NCBI GenBank assembly: GCA_021298815.1
Contig: JAJTHE010000023.1
Span: forward strand, 17,108 to 81,107
Reading direction: 5' to 3'
Length of the DNA: 64,000 bases
Origin: Betaproteobacteria bacterium
GTDB taxonomy: Bacteria; Pseudomonadota; Gammaproteobacteria; Burkholderiales; CAIKXV01
Below, one piece after another: positions 54,071 to 64,000 of this stretch (position 1 is its first letter; the number at the start of each line of letters is the position of its first letter). The notes under the pieces are model-generated. The model did no database searches and was not told where the DNA came from. It was given only the letters and a program-made list of their open reading frames with translations. The position numbers were made by a program, and so were the translations under genes.

Positions 54071-54137
54071 CTGTCGAGTGTGACGCAAGCGGCGCCGCCG
54101 GCACAGTGAACTATTGCTGCGCGCCTACAATCGCCCC

Positions 54138-54818
54138 ATGGATATCCAGATTCCTGACGTCGGCGAGGACGCCGCCGGCACCGCGCCGCGGGTGCGGCGG
54201 CTCGGCCGCACCGACTACCGCGACACCTGGTCGGCCATGCAGGCGTTCACCGATGCACGCAACGCGGGTACCTGCGACGAGCTGTGGCTGACCGAGCACA
54301 CACCCGTCTATACCCTCGGCCTGGCGGGGCGGGCCGTCCACCTGCATCCATCCGCGGCCGGTGGGTCGATCGACATCGTGCACAGCGACCGGGGCGGGCA
54401 GGTGACCTACCATGGCCCGGGACAGGTCGTGATGTACGTGCTGCTCGACCTGCGGCGGCGGCACCTCGGCGTCCGGCAGCTGGTCCGGCTGCTGGAACAG
54501 GCCGTGATAGACTGCCTCGCAGAGTCGGGTGTGGCCGCGCTGGGGCGCGACGATGCGCCGGGCGTCTACGTCGGGGCAGAGAAGGTGGCCGCACTCGGGC
54601 TGAAGGTCCGGCGCGGTGCCAGCTACCACGGGCTCGCGCTCAACGTCGAGATGGATCTCTCCCCGTTCGCCGCGATCGACCCCTGCGGCTTCCCGGGCCT
54701 CGCCGTGACCCAGACGCGCTTGCTGGGCATCGAACGCACGGCCGACGAACTGGCCGGCAGGCTTGCCGAACTGTTCATCACCCGTCTCCAGGCCCACTTC
54801 CCGATCGTCCCCGAATGA
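54138..54818 (+). CDS. lipB: Octanoyl-[acyl-carrier-protein]:protein transferase LipB
   Basis: A 226-residue enzyme moving octanoate from ACP to lipoyl domains. Blocks: [106 protein letters not shown] (active-site Lys in GLKV and Cys in DPCG). TACAAT at 54126-54131 lies only seven bases before the ATG, so the mRNA may be nearly leaderless. The stop overlaps the lipA start. Confidence 0.94.
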   Translation: MDIQIPDVGEDAAGTAPRVRRLGRTDYRDTWSAMQAFTDARNAGTCDELWLTEHTPVYTLGLAGRAVHLHPSAAGGSIDIVHSDRGGQVTYHGPGQVVMYVLLDLRRRHLGVRQLVRLLEQAVIDCLAESGVAALGRDDAPGVYVGAEKVAALGLKVRRGASYHGLALNVEMDLSPFAAIDPCGFPGLAVTQTRLLGIERTADELAGRLAELFITRLQAHFPIVPE

Positions 54819-55852
54819 GCTCAGCCCCGGTTCCCCCGACTTCCGCTGCGTCCGCGGCCACTGCGGCACCCGCGCCCGGCGCGGCATCGCCTGCCGCCGG
54901 CGAGAAGCAGAAGGCGCAGGCCAAGACCTCGCGCAACCCGATCCGCATCGTGCCGGTGGGGGAGTTGCTGAAGAAGCCCGACTGGATCCGCGTCAAGGCG
55001 CCGCATCCGGATTCGCGCTTCCACGAGATCAAGAAGATCCTGCGCGAGCAGAAGCTGCACACGGTCTGCGAAGAGGCGTCCTGCCCGAACATCGGCGAGT
55101 GTTTCGGCAAGGGCACCGCGACGTTCATGATCCTGGGCGACCTGTGCACCCGGCGCTGCCCGTTCTGCGATGTCGGCCATGGCCGGCCGCTGCCGCCCGA
55201 CCCCGACGAACCGCGCCATCTGGGCGAGACGATCGCCGCCCTCGGCCTGCGCTACGTGGTGATCACCAGCGTCGATCGCGACGACCTGCGCGACGGCGGG
55301 GCCGGGCATTTCGTCGACTGCATCCGCTCGGTGCGGGCGCTGGCGCCGCGCACCACCATCGAGGTACTGGTGCCCGATTTCCGTGGCCGGCGCGAGCGTG
55401 CACTGGCCATCCTCGACGCCGGCCCGCCGGACGTGATGAACCACAACATGGAAACCGTGCCCCGGCTGTACAAGGCGGCACGCCCGGGCGCGGACTTCGC
55501 CAACTCACTGCTGCTGCTCAAGGAATTCAAGGCGCGGCATCCGAAGGTGCCGACCAAGTCCGGCCTGATGGTCGGGCTCGGCGAGACCGACGAAGAGATC
55601 CTCGACGTGATGCGCGAGATGCGCGCGCACGATGTCGACATGCTCACCATCGGCCAGTACCTGCAGCCCTCGGGCCACCACCTGCCGGTGACCCGCTTCG
55701 TGCATCCGGACACCTTCGCGATGTACGAGGCCGAGGCGCTGAAGATGGGCTTCGCCCATGCCGCCTGCGGCCCGATGGTCCGCTCCAGCTACCACGCGGA
55801 CCGGCAGGCCCACGACGCGGGCGTCGTCGCCCTGCTGTCAACCGCCGGCTGA
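54815..55852 (+). CDS. lipA: Lipoyl synthase LipA
   Basis: A 345-residue radical-SAM enzyme inserting sulphur into octanoyl domains. First Fe-S cluster C-x4-C-x5-C in [16 protein letters not shown], radical-SAM C-x3-C-x2-C in [17 protein letters not shown], and the C-terminal RSSY serine ligand in [11 protein letters not shown]. An Ala/Pro-rich N-terminal stretch of about 40 residues precedes the core. Coupled to lipB by ATGA overlap. Confidence 0.96.
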   Translation: MSSAPVPPTSAASAATAAPAPGAASPAAGEKQKAQAKTSRNPIRIVPVGELLKKPDWIRVKAPHPDSRFHEIKKILREQKLHTVCEEASCPNIGECFGKGTATFMILGDLCTRRCPFCDVGHGRPLPPDPDEPRHLGETIAALGLRYVVITSVDRDDLRDGGAGHFVDCIRSVRALAPRTTIEVLVPDFRGRRERALAILDAGPPDVMNHNMETVPRLYKAARPGADFANSLLLLKEFKARHPKVPTKSGLMVGLGETDEEILDVMREMRAHDVDMLTIGQYLQPSGHHLPVTRFVHPDTFAMYEAEALKMGFAHAACGPMVRSSYHADRQAHDAGVVALLSTAG

Positions 55853-55896
55853 CCGCGCGCTATTCCATCAACGATTCGAACGACACCGGAGGAAAC

Positions 55897-56649
55897 ATGC
55901 GTGCACAGGCTGGATCGGCCCTGCCCGAGCAGGACGGCGGGTACTCGACGAAGCGCCGGGACGTGGCCGGCCTGCTGCTGGCGAGCGCCGGCCTGCTCTG
56001 CCTTCCGGCCTCCCTGCGGGCGCAGGGGCTTGCCGGCATCTCCGGTGCCGACCAGGTGGGCGCGCTGCGCGCCGCGCTGAGCCAGGGCGCGTCGACGGCC
56101 GTGTCGCTGCTGGGCACCGCCAACGGTTTCTGGAACAACCCGCAGGTGAAGATCCCGCTGCCCGACACGCTCGAACGGTTGCGCAACCCGGCGCGGCTGC
56201 TCGGCATGGGCGGACAGTTCGACGAACTGCACCAGTCGATCAACAAGGCGGCCGAGGCGGCGGTGCCACAGTCGATCTCCCTGCTGCAGTCGGCGATCAA
56301 GTCGATGAGCGTGCAGGATGCGCAGGGCATCCTCACCGGTGGCCAGACGGCGGCCACCGACTACTTCCGCAAGGTCACCAGCGGCGAACTGTTCAACCGC
56401 TTCCTGCCGGTGGTGACGAAGGCGACCGAGAAGGTCGGCCTCGCGCAGCAGTACAACCAGATCGCCGAGCGCGGCGCCTCGCTCGGCGTGGTCGATGCGA
56501 AGCAGGCCAAGCTCGAGCCCTACGTGACGAACAAGGCGCTCGACGGCCTGTACCTGATGATCGGCGAGGAAGAGAAGAAGATCCGCGCCAACCCGGTCGG
56601 CGCGGCGACCGATGTCGCGCGTCGGGTGTTCGGGGCGATCGGGCGCTAG
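55897..56649 (+). CDS. DUF4197-family exported protein
   Basis: A 250-residue protein with a twin-arginine-like signal (STKRRDVAGLLLASAGLLCLPASLRAQG) and the DUF4197 body: AALSQGASTAVSLLGTANGFWNNPQVKIPLPDTLERL, FDELHQSINKAAEAAVPQSISLLQSAIKSMSVQDAQGILTGG, TDYFRKVTSGELFNRFLPVVTKATEKVGLAQQYNQ, VTNKALDGLYLMIGEEEKKIRANP. Function unknown. SD CGGAGGAA. The RR motif suggests Tat export, weakly. Confidence 0.88.
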   Translation: MRAQAGSALPEQDGGYSTKRRDVAGLLLASAGLLCLPASLRAQGLAGISGADQVGALRAALSQGASTAVSLLGTANGFWNNPQVKIPLPDTLERLRNPARLLGMGGQFDELHQSINKAAEAAVPQSISLLQSAIKSMSVQDAQGILTGGQTAATDYFRKVTSGELFNRFLPVVTKATEKVGLAQQYNQIAERGASLGVVDAKQAKLEPYVTNKALDGLYLMIGEEEKKIRANPVGAATDVARRVFGAIGR

Positions 56650-56806
56650 GTCCGCCGGCCGGTCGACCCGGAACTTTCCCCGGCAGCGGTTGTCTGTCCG
56701 GATTCGATGCATGGCAATCCGGACAACCTGAGGCGCGGCCTCGAAGGGCCCGCGCTTGCGTGCACGCGACGGATGTTTCCCGTGCACGACAGAGGTTGCC
56801 TCCCGC

Positions 56807-57355
56807 ATGTATCGACTCGGTATCGCGATCGTTGTCGCATCCTCGCTGCTTCCCTGCCCCACCGCTGCAGCCGGCTTCGACCTGCTCAATGCCGGGGTGA
56901 GGGCGCGGGTGGGCGAGAAGCGGGTGCTCGGCCAGGTCGCGCCGGAATCGTTCAACGCGTATGACCTGGTGGCCACGGTCCGGCTGCCCTGGCAGCGCTA
57001 CCACGCTTCGGGCTGGGGCGTGGGCACCCGTGTCATCGCAAGTGCGGGTGTCCTCCAGGGCGCGGGCACGACGGCGCTCGTCGTGTCTGCGATACCCGTG
57101 CTCGCGTTCGGCAGCCAGGACGGCCGATTCACGATCGACCTGGGCGCCGGGCTGGCCCTGATCAGCGAGCACCGCTTCGCGAACCAGGACTTCGGGGGTG
57201 CCCTGCAGGGCGCCCTGACGTTCGGGGTTTCCGCGCCGCTCTACCGGCGGAGCGGCATCGGCTACCGGTTCCAGCACTACTCGGACGCAGGCGCATACGG
57301 ACCGCGCACCATCGGCGCGGATTTCCACATGGTCGAGTTCACCTACCGCTTCTGA
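56807..57355 (+). CDS. PagL-like outer-membrane lipid A 3-O-deacylase family protein
   Basis: A 182-residue beta-barrel-type protein: signal MYRLGIAIVVASSLLPCPTAAAG, alternating strands, and the PagL-like end GIGYRFQHYSDAGAYGPRTIGADFHMVEFTYRF, with H-x-S (HYS) as catalytic candidates, a following Glu (MVEF), and a terminal Phe typical of barrels. If active it would remove an acyl chain from lipid A. Family membership is fairly good, the activity is inferred. Confidence 0.65.
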   Translation: MYRLGIAIVVASSLLPCPTAAAGFDLLNAGVRARVGEKRVLGQVAPESFNAYDLVATVRLPWQRYHASGWGVGTRVIASAGVLQGAGTTALVVSAIPVLAFGSQDGRFTIDLGAGLALISEHRFANQDFGGALQGALTFGVSAPLYRRSGIGYRFQHYSDAGAYGPRTIGADFHMVEFTYRF

Positions 57356-57379
57356 CCGGGCCGCCTCGCGGCGGCCCGG
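57356..57379. terminator. Strong hairpin at a convergent junction
   Basis: CCGGGCCGCC-TCGC-GGCGGCCCGG starts at the first base after the PagL-like stop and precedes the end of the leftward gene at 57398. Ten perfect G-C pairs with a tetraloop; no T-run, so termination efficiency is uncertain. It may serve both strands. Confidence 0.45.
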
Positions 57380-57397
57380 CGACGACGCGCTGGATCC

Positions 57398-57889
57398 TCA
57401 GGCGCGGCGCCACTCCTGCAGGTGCTTGTGCAATGGCACGACGCCGACGAACACCGCGATCAATCCGGTGGCGAAGGCGATGTCGTAGAGCAGCGTGATG
57501 CCATCCGCGTTGTGCACGGCCGCACCGGTGATGCATGCGAGTGCCACGACGAACAGGGCTGCGCCTGCCAGCTGGCGCAGGAGCGGATGCACCGGTGCCG
57601 GGCTGTCGGCTTCGGGCGTACGAAGCAGCCCGCCGAGCAGCGCGAGGGCGACCGCCGCGACCACGCCCAGCACGTAGCCCGATGCGAGCTCGTAGGTGAT
57701 GTAGGCCGCCGGGTGGATGGAAGGATCCGCGCTGGCGATGCCCAGTGCGTCGTGCGCGAAGTCGGTCATGGTCAGCGCGACGAACCAGGCGAGCACGGCG
57801 ACCGTGCCTACGAAGAGTCGGGGATCGAGGGGTGCATGCTCACCGGAAGTCGGCGGCGTGACAGGCAAGGGCGTGCCGGCAGGGGTCAT
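57398..57889 (-). CDS. Four-helix membrane protein of unknown function
   Basis: A 163-residue protein with four hydrophobic helices (LFVGTVAVLAWFVALTMT; YVLGVVAAVALALLGGLL; LAGAALFVVALACITGAAV; IAFATGLIAVFVGVVPL), an N-terminal Pro-rich stretch and a charged C-terminus (HKHLQEWRRA). I do not recognise the family. It lies between the PagL-like gene and typA. Upstream in-frame starts exist, but the ATG at 57889 gives the clean topology. Confidence 0.7.
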   Translation of the reverse strand: MTPAGTPLPVTPPTSGEHAPLDPRLFVGTVAVLAWFVALTMTDFAHDALGIASADPSIHPAAYITYELASGYVLGVVAAVALALLGGLLRTPEADSPAPVHPLLRQLAGAALFVVALACITGAAVHNADGITLLYDIAFATGLIAVFVGVVPLHKHLQEWRRA

Positions 57890-57958
57890 CGCGTGGCTCC
57901 TCCACGTATCGAGGCAAGTGCCTCTGAACGCATAGACAGGAGCGGCCGCTGGATGGTT

Positions 57959-57986
57959 CCCCAGCGTCTGGCAGAGGACGCTGGGG
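57959..57986. terminator. Hairpin downstream of typA
   Basis: CCCCAGCGTC-(8)-GACGCTGGGG, ten perfect pairs, 86 bases past the typA stop and upstream of the leftward membrane-protein gene. No T-run on either side; a partial terminator or processing site is possible. Confidence 0.4.
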
Positions 57987-58072
57987 TCGTCTGGTATCAG
58001 ACTTTCAGCCTGGATGCGCGGCCTGGACGACCGATCCACAGCCCCGCACTGCGCGCCCGCGGGCGCGCAGCA

Positions 58073-59905
<1,833 letters not shown>

Positions 59906-60081
59906 GTGGGGTGGCGTCCGTTCGGTGAGCGAGGAACGCCGCACCGCTCGTGGCGGCATCGGCGTCGGCATCGGTGCTGGTTGCACCGGCAAAAACCCGC
60001 GAGTCTAGCACGGGCATCCTGCAATTCCCTTTCCCAGCCATTACACTCGGCGTTTCCCCGCCCCCCGGACCTCGACTGCCG

Positions 60082-61092
60082 ATGCCCCGTCTCGCCCTCG
60101 ATCAACTGACCGAACTCGCCGAAGCCGTACTGGCGAAGGCCGGGGCGGCGCCGGCGCAGGCCGCCGCGACCGCCCGTGCGCTGGTGGCCGCCGATCGCGA
60201 CGACCTCGCGACCCATGGCGTCTCGCGCATCCCGCTGTATGTCGACCACCTGGCCACCGCCCGGGTGGATGGCGGCGCGCTGCCCGCGGTCGTGCATGAG
60301 CGCGGCGGCAGCTGCCTGGTCGACGTGCGCGGCGGGCTGGCCTACCAGGGCTGCGAACTGGCGGTCGCCGAAGCGATCTCCCGGGCGCGCACCCACGGCA
60401 TCTCGCTGGTCGCGCTGACCAACAGCCACCACTACGGTGCGGCGGTGTACCACCTCGAGCCGATCGCGGCGGCCGGCATGATCGGCCTGGCGCTGACCAA
60501 CTCCCCGGGCGCGATCAACGCCTGGGGCGGCCGCCGGCCGGTGTTCGGCACCAATCCGATCGCGGCTGCGTTCCCGCGCGCCGCGAAGCCGCCGGTGCTG
60601 ATCGACCTGTCGCTGACCGAAGTCACCCGCGGCAAGATCATGATCGCGGCGAAGGAAGGCCGTCCGATCCCGGAAGGCTGGGCCGTGGACAAGGACGGCA
60701 ACCCGACCACCGATGCGAAGGCTGCACTCACCGGCAGCCTGTTCGCGATCGGCGGCGCCAAGGGCGCGATGCTGGCGATGATGGTCGAGCTGCTGTGCTG
60801 CGGCCTGACCGGCGCCGCCCTTGCGTCCGAGAACGACTCGTACTTCGAGCCGGGCAACAAGCCGCGCATCGGGCACACGCTGATCGCGATCGACCCGGGG
60901 TCGACCGCGGGCAGCGCGGTGTATTTCGAGCGGGTCGAGGCCCTGGTCGCGTCGATGCTCGCCGATCCCGGCGTTCGCCTGCCGGGCGACCGCCGCCATG
61001 CGGCGCGCCTGCGCGCGGCCGCCGAAGGGGTCGACATTCCGGACCCGCTCTACCGACAATTGCTGCAGCTGGCCGGACGCGCCCAGGCGTAA
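60082..61092 (+). CDS. Ldh-family malate/lactate/ureidoglycolate-type dehydrogenase
   Basis: A 336-residue NAD(P)-dependent oxidoreductase of the LDH2/MDH2 family: DRDDLATHGVSRIPLYVDHL, NSHHYGAAVYHLEPIAAAGMIGLALTNSPGAINAWGGRRPVFGTNPIAAAFPR, and KGAMLAMMVELLCCGLTGA. The HHYG and TNPIA segments are family hallmarks (catalytic His, cofactor site). Substrates range from malate and lactate to ureidoglycolate. It precedes a molybdenum hydroxylase pair on the same strand and may act on a product of that pathway (inference). Confidence 0.88.
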   Translation: MPRLALDQLTELAEAVLAKAGAAPAQAAATARALVAADRDDLATHGVSRIPLYVDHLATARVDGGALPAVVHERGGSCLVDVRGGLAYQGCELAVAEAISRARTHGISLVALTNSHHYGAAVYHLEPIAAAGMIGLALTNSPGAINAWGGRRPVFGTNPIAAAFPRAAKPPVLIDLSLTEVTRGKIMIAAKEGRPIPEGWAVDKDGNPTTDAKAALTGSLFAIGGAKGAMLAMMVELLCCGLTGAALASENDSYFEPGNKPRIGHTLIAIDPGSTAGSAVYFERVEALVASMLADPGVRLPGDRRHAARLRAAAEGVDIPDPLYRQLLQLAGRAQA

Positions 61093-61145
61093 CCGTCCCC
61101 CTGCGTTACCGCTCCACGACCGCATCACCTACGGATGGAATCGAC

Positions 61146-61619
61146 ATGACCGACAAGACGCTGACGCTCACCGTCAACGGCGGCACGCACACGGTACAGT
61201 GCGACCCGGAAACCCCGCTGCTCTACATCCTGCGCAACGACCTGTCGCTGAAGGGCGCGCGCTACGGTTGCGGCCAGGGGCAGTGCGGTGCCTGCACGGT
61301 GCTGGTCGACGGCAAGCCGGTGCAGTCCTGCAACGTGCCGGTGTCCGATTTCGCCGGCAAGGCGGTCACCACGATCGAGGGCCTGGGCACGGCCGAGGCG
61401 CCGCATCCGCTGCAGCAGGCGTTCATCGACGAGCAGGCGGCGCAGTGCGGCTACTGCGTGACCGGCATCGTGATGAGCGCGAAAGCGCTTCTCGACGGCA
61501 ACCCGAAGCCCACCCGGGCCGAGATCACCGCCGCGCTGCGCGACAACCTGTGCCGCTGCGGGACCCATGCGCGGATCATCCGCGCCGTCGAGCGCGCCGC
61601 CGCGGCGATGTCCGCCTGA
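61146..61619 (+). CDS. (2Fe-2S)-binding subunit of a molybdenum hydroxylase
   Basis: A 157-residue small subunit with two [2Fe-2S] clusters: a plant-ferredoxin-like C-x4-C-x2-C (GCGQGQCGACTVLVDGKPVQSC) and the all-helical second domain (CGYCVTGIVMSAKALL, then DNLCRCGTHARI). It passes electrons from the molybdenum site to an acceptor. The next gene is the large subunit, so this is a two-subunit enzyme (no FAD subunit visible). Confidence 0.93.
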   Translation: MTDKTLTLTVNGGTHTVQCDPETPLLYILRNDLSLKGARYGCGQGQCGACTVLVDGKPVQSCNVPVSDFAGKAVTTIEGLGTAEAPHPLQQAFIDEQAAQCGYCVTGIVMSAKALLDGNPKPTRAEITAALRDNLCRCGTHARIIRAVERAAAAMSA

Positions 61620-61651
61620 TCCTGCCCGAACAGCCCAAGAGGTCACGAACG

Positions 61652-63808
61652 ATGTCGCGTACCAACGATTCCTCCCCGCTGCCCGGCAGCCTGTCGGTCA
61701 ACCCCATCCTCGACAAGTGGGTGCGCCTGGTGCCCGGCGCCGCCGGCCCCGCGTCCCATTCGGTCACCGTGTCGCCCGGCAAGGTCGACATCGGCCAGGG
61801 CATCTCCACCGCGCTGGCGCAGATCGCCGCCGACGAACTCGATGTCTCGCTGTCGCGCATCGTGATGCGCCCGGCCGGCACCGACACCTCGCCGAACGAG
61901 GAGATGACTTCCAGCAGCCTGTCGATCGAGCACAGCGGCATCGCGATCCGCTACGTCTGCGCCGAGATCCGCGGCACGCTGCTGCAGAAGGCCGCGCAGA
62001 AGCTGGGCGTGACCGCCGAGCGCCTCACCGTCGACGATGGCGTGGTCCGTTCCGCCGACGGCGGCAGCGTGACCTACTGGGACCTGCTCGAGCCGGGCAT
62101 GTTCCAGCGCGAAGCCACCGCCCAGTTCCGCCCGAAGGCGCCCGAGGATTTCAAGCTGATCGGCACCGACGTGCCACGCCTGGACATCCCCGCGAAGGTC
62201 ACCGGCAAGCCGAGCTACGTGTACGACATGGTGCTGCCCGGCATGCTGCACGGCCGTGTCGTGCGCCCGCCGAGCTACGAGGCCCGGCTGCTGTCGATCG
62301 ACGACGAGGCCGGCCTGCGCGCGATGCCCGGGCTGGTCGAGCTGGTGCGCGACGGCAGCTTCCTGGCGGTGGTCTGCACGAAGGAAGAGCAGGCGATCCG
62401 CGCCGCGCGCGCGCTGCGCAACCGCGCGAAGTGGGACGACCGCACGAAGCTGCCCGACCAGGGCGCGGTGTACGACCACCTGAAGACGCTGCCCAAGACC
62501 GTGCACGTGGTGCACGAGAAGACCGACGACGCGGCGAAGGCGAAGGCCGAGAAGACGATGAAGGCGGCGTTCACCAAGCCGTACATCGCGCATGCGTCGA
62601 TCGGGCCGTCCTGCGCGGTGGCGGTCTGGAACGACGGCAAGCCCGAGATCTGGACGCACAGCCAGGGCATCTTCCCGCTGCGCGTCGACCTGTCGAAGTC
62701 GCTGCGCATGCCCGAGGCGGACATCACCGTCCACCATGGCGAAGGCGCAGGCTGCTACGGCCACAATGGCGCCGACGATGCGGCGCTCGACGCGGCGCTG
62801 GTCGCGCGCGCGGTGCCGGGCCGTCCGGTCAAGCTGCAGTGGTCGCGCGAGGACGAGTTCCAGTGGGAGCCCTTCGGCCCGGCGATGAGCGTCGAGGTGA
62901 CCGCCTCGCTCGATGCCGCCGGCAACATCGTCGACTGGACGCACGAGCTGTGGAGCAACACGCAGAGCACGCGGCCCGGGCGCCAGCCGGAAGGCACCTG
63001 GCTGATGGCCGGCTGGCACCTGGCCGACCCGCTGCCCAAGCCGCCGCCGCGGATGATCCCGCTCGCCGGTGGCGGCGGCAGCGACCGCAACGCGGTGCCG
63101 CTGTACGACCTGCCGAACTCGAAGGTCATCCATCACTTCATAACCGAGATGCCGGTGCGCGTGTCCGCGCTGCGCTCGCTGGGCGGCTTCGCCAACGTGT
63201 TCGCGATCGAGACCTTCATGGACGAGCTGGCCGAGGCGGCCGGCGTCGATCCGGTCGAGTACCGGCTGCGGCACATGAAGGACCCGCGTGCGCGCGCGGT
63301 GATAGAGGCGGCGGCCGACCGCGCGAACTGGAAGTCGCGCAAGGCGTCCGACGGCACGACCGGCATGGGCATCGCGTTCGCCCAGTACAAGAACAAGCAG
63401 ACCTACTGCGCGGTGGTGGCCGAGGTGTCGCTCGAGGAAGAGCTTCGCGTCACCCGCTGCGTGGCGGCGGTGGAGGCCGGGCTGGCGATCAACCCGGACG
63501 GCATCATCAACCAGACCGAGGGCGGCGTGATCCAGGCCGTGTCGTGGACGCTGAAGGAGGCGGTGCCGTTCGATCCGTCCGGCATACGCTGCATGACCTG
63601 GGATGACTACCCGATCCTGCGCTTCGACGAGGTGCCTGAAGTCGACGTGGTGCTGATCGACCGGCCCGACCAGAAGTCGCTCGGGGCCGGCGAAGCCGCG
63701 CAGGGCCCGACCGGCGCGGCGATCGCCAACGCGCTGGCGCATGCGATCGGCGTTCGCGTGCGCGACCTGCCGCTGACGAAGGACCAGATCGCGAAAGCCC
63801 TGGTCTGA
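61652..63808 (+). CDS. Molybdopterin-binding large subunit of an isoquinoline/nicotinate-oxidoreductase-type hydroxylase
   Basis: A 718-residue xanthine-dehydrogenase-family subunit of the shorter IorB/NicB-like class: SVTVSPGKVDIGQGISTALAQIAADEL, VPRLDIPAKVTGKPSYVYDMVLPGMLHGRVVRPP (the typical D-I-x-x-K-V-T-G), SLGGFANVFAIETFMDELAEAAGVDPVEYRLRHMKD, and SLGAGEAAQGPTGAAIANALAHAIG with the likely catalytic Glu. No signal peptide is seen. Likely hydroxylates an N-heterocycle or related ring using water; the exact substrate is unknown. Stop overlaps the next ATG. Confidence 0.9.
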   Translation: MSRTNDSSPLPGSLSVNPILDKWVRLVPGAAGPASHSVTVSPGKVDIGQGISTALAQIAADELDVSLSRIVMRPAGTDTSPNEEMTSSSLSIEHSGIAIRYVCAEIRGTLLQKAAQKLGVTAERLTVDDGVVRSADGGSVTYWDLLEPGMFQREATAQFRPKAPEDFKLIGTDVPRLDIPAKVTGKPSYVYDMVLPGMLHGRVVRPPSYEARLLSIDDEAGLRAMPGLVELVRDGSFLAVVCTKEEQAIRAARALRNRAKWDDRTKLPDQGAVYDHLKTLPKTVHVVHEKTDDAAKAKAEKTMKAAFTKPYIAHASIGPSCAVAVWNDGKPEIWTHSQGIFPLRVDLSKSLRMPEADITVHHGEGAGCYGHNGADDAALDAALVARAVPGRPVKLQWSREDEFQWEPFGPAMSVEVTASLDAAGNIVDWTHELWSNTQSTRPGRQPEGTWLMAGWHLADPLPKPPPRMIPLAGGGGSDRNAVPLYDLPNSKVIHHFITEMPVRVSALRSLGGFANVFAIETFMDELAEAAGVDPVEYRLRHMKDPRARAVIEAAADRANWKSRKASDGTTGMGIAFAQYKNKQTYCAVVAEVSLEEELRVTRCVAAVEAGLAINPDGIINQTEGGVIQAVSWTLKEAVPFDPSGIRCMTWDDYPILRFDEVPEVDVVLIDRPDQKSLGAGEAAQGPTGAAIANALAHAIGVRVRDLPLTKDQIAKALV

Positions 63809-64000
63809 TGATCGGGCGCATCGCGGGCCGGCTGCTCAACCTGCCGGCCCTGCTGCGCTACATGCGCGAGCACCGCGCGGATCGTTCCGTCTGGGATCCG
63901 GCGGAAGACCTCGAGCTGGAACTGTACGGCGCGATCTTCGGCAACAACTTCCTGCACTACGGCTACTTCCGCGAGATCCCCGCGTCGGCAGAGGAGATCA
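63808..64000 (+). CDS. Unidentified protein, 5' end only (cut by window edge)
   Basis: The ATG overlaps the hydroxylase stop (ATG inside TGATG). The visible 64 residues begin MIGRIAGRLLNLPALLRYM and contain SVWDPAEDLELELYGAIFGNNFLHYGYFREIP. The rest lies beyond the window. The motif FGNNFLHYGYF resembles the start of small SAM-dependent methyltransferase-type proteins, but I cannot confirm that. Coupling suggests it belongs to the same operon. Confidence 0.5.
   Translation, partial: MIGRIAGRLLNLPALLRYMREHRADRSVWDPAEDLELELYGAIFGNNFLHYGYFREIPASAEEI

Noticed and set aside
61146..63808. A missing FAD subunit as gene loss
   Set aside because: IorAB/NicAB-type enzymes work with two subunits, so absence of the FAD gene is expected.

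Overview
The window is GC-rich DNA that reads as a betaproteobacterial chromosome, probably order Burkholderiales. The evidence is a tripartite-tricarboxylate (Bug/TctC) binding protein, the block secB-grxC-rhodanese-gpmI-envC-ctp-moeB, the block slmA-pyrimidine nucleotidase-argB-hsp20, and the block dacC-aminotransferase-DUF493-(SET)-lipB-lipA. No tRNA, rRNA, CRISPR array or recognisable integrase was found.

Layout. Positions 1-2245 hold three decayed genes: a chemotaxis receptor with an in-frame stop, a LysR regulator with a one-base shift in a C6/G6 run, and a heavily deleted extradiol-dioxygenase relic. Positions 2265-5812 (-) are a catabolic operon: flavin reductase, Bug binding protein, and an IlvD/Edd sugar-acid dehydratase whose cysteines (C59/C127/C200) fit L-arabinonate dehydratase.

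Positions 5903-20137 are the most unusual part. A CI-like repressor with a Thr/Arg pair where the self-cleaving Ser/Lys dyad should be, and an unknown secreted protein, point left. Across a 350-base control region with repeated operator-like motifs and a good sigma70 promoter, a tight operon points right. It encodes an FlhD homologue, a double-length FlhC with two complete FlhC units in tandem, a degenerate MobH/TraI_2-like relaxase relative, a TraD coupling ATPase, a DUF4400-like membrane protein, and TrbB-C-D-E-J-L. TrbF, TrbG and TrbI (VirB8/9/10), a functional relaxase and an integrase are absent, yet every frame is open and most genes are translationally coupled. The regulatory layout resembles SetR/SetCD of SXT/R391 elements. 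I read it as a domesticated or strongly reduced conjugation module, possibly with a new role.

Positions 20195-22218 are a ygiB-ygiC-DUF350 module. Positions 22234-24788 (-) hold small genes and an enoyl-CoA hydratase. A REP-like palindrome separates the latter from a Fe-ADH-fold protein that has lost all four metal ligands. Positions 26211-35845 (-) are the distal half of an MSHA-type pilus locus (mshE, G, two pilins, C, D, O, P, Q); the mshI-N half is not here.

From 36037 to the end the window is mainly housekeeping: trmL, a lipoprotein hydrolase, a ParE toxin with a decayed antitoxin, gpsA-SH3-secB-grxC-rhodanese (with a striking G-quadruplex tract), gpmI-envC-ctp-moeB, slmA, a pyrimidine nucleotidase, argB, hsp20 behind a sigma32-like promoter, dacC, aminotransferase, DUF493, a SET methyltransferase with a histone-H1-like tail, lipB-lipA, DUF4197, a PagL-like protein, typA, and a molybdenum-hydroxylase operon that runs off the right edge.
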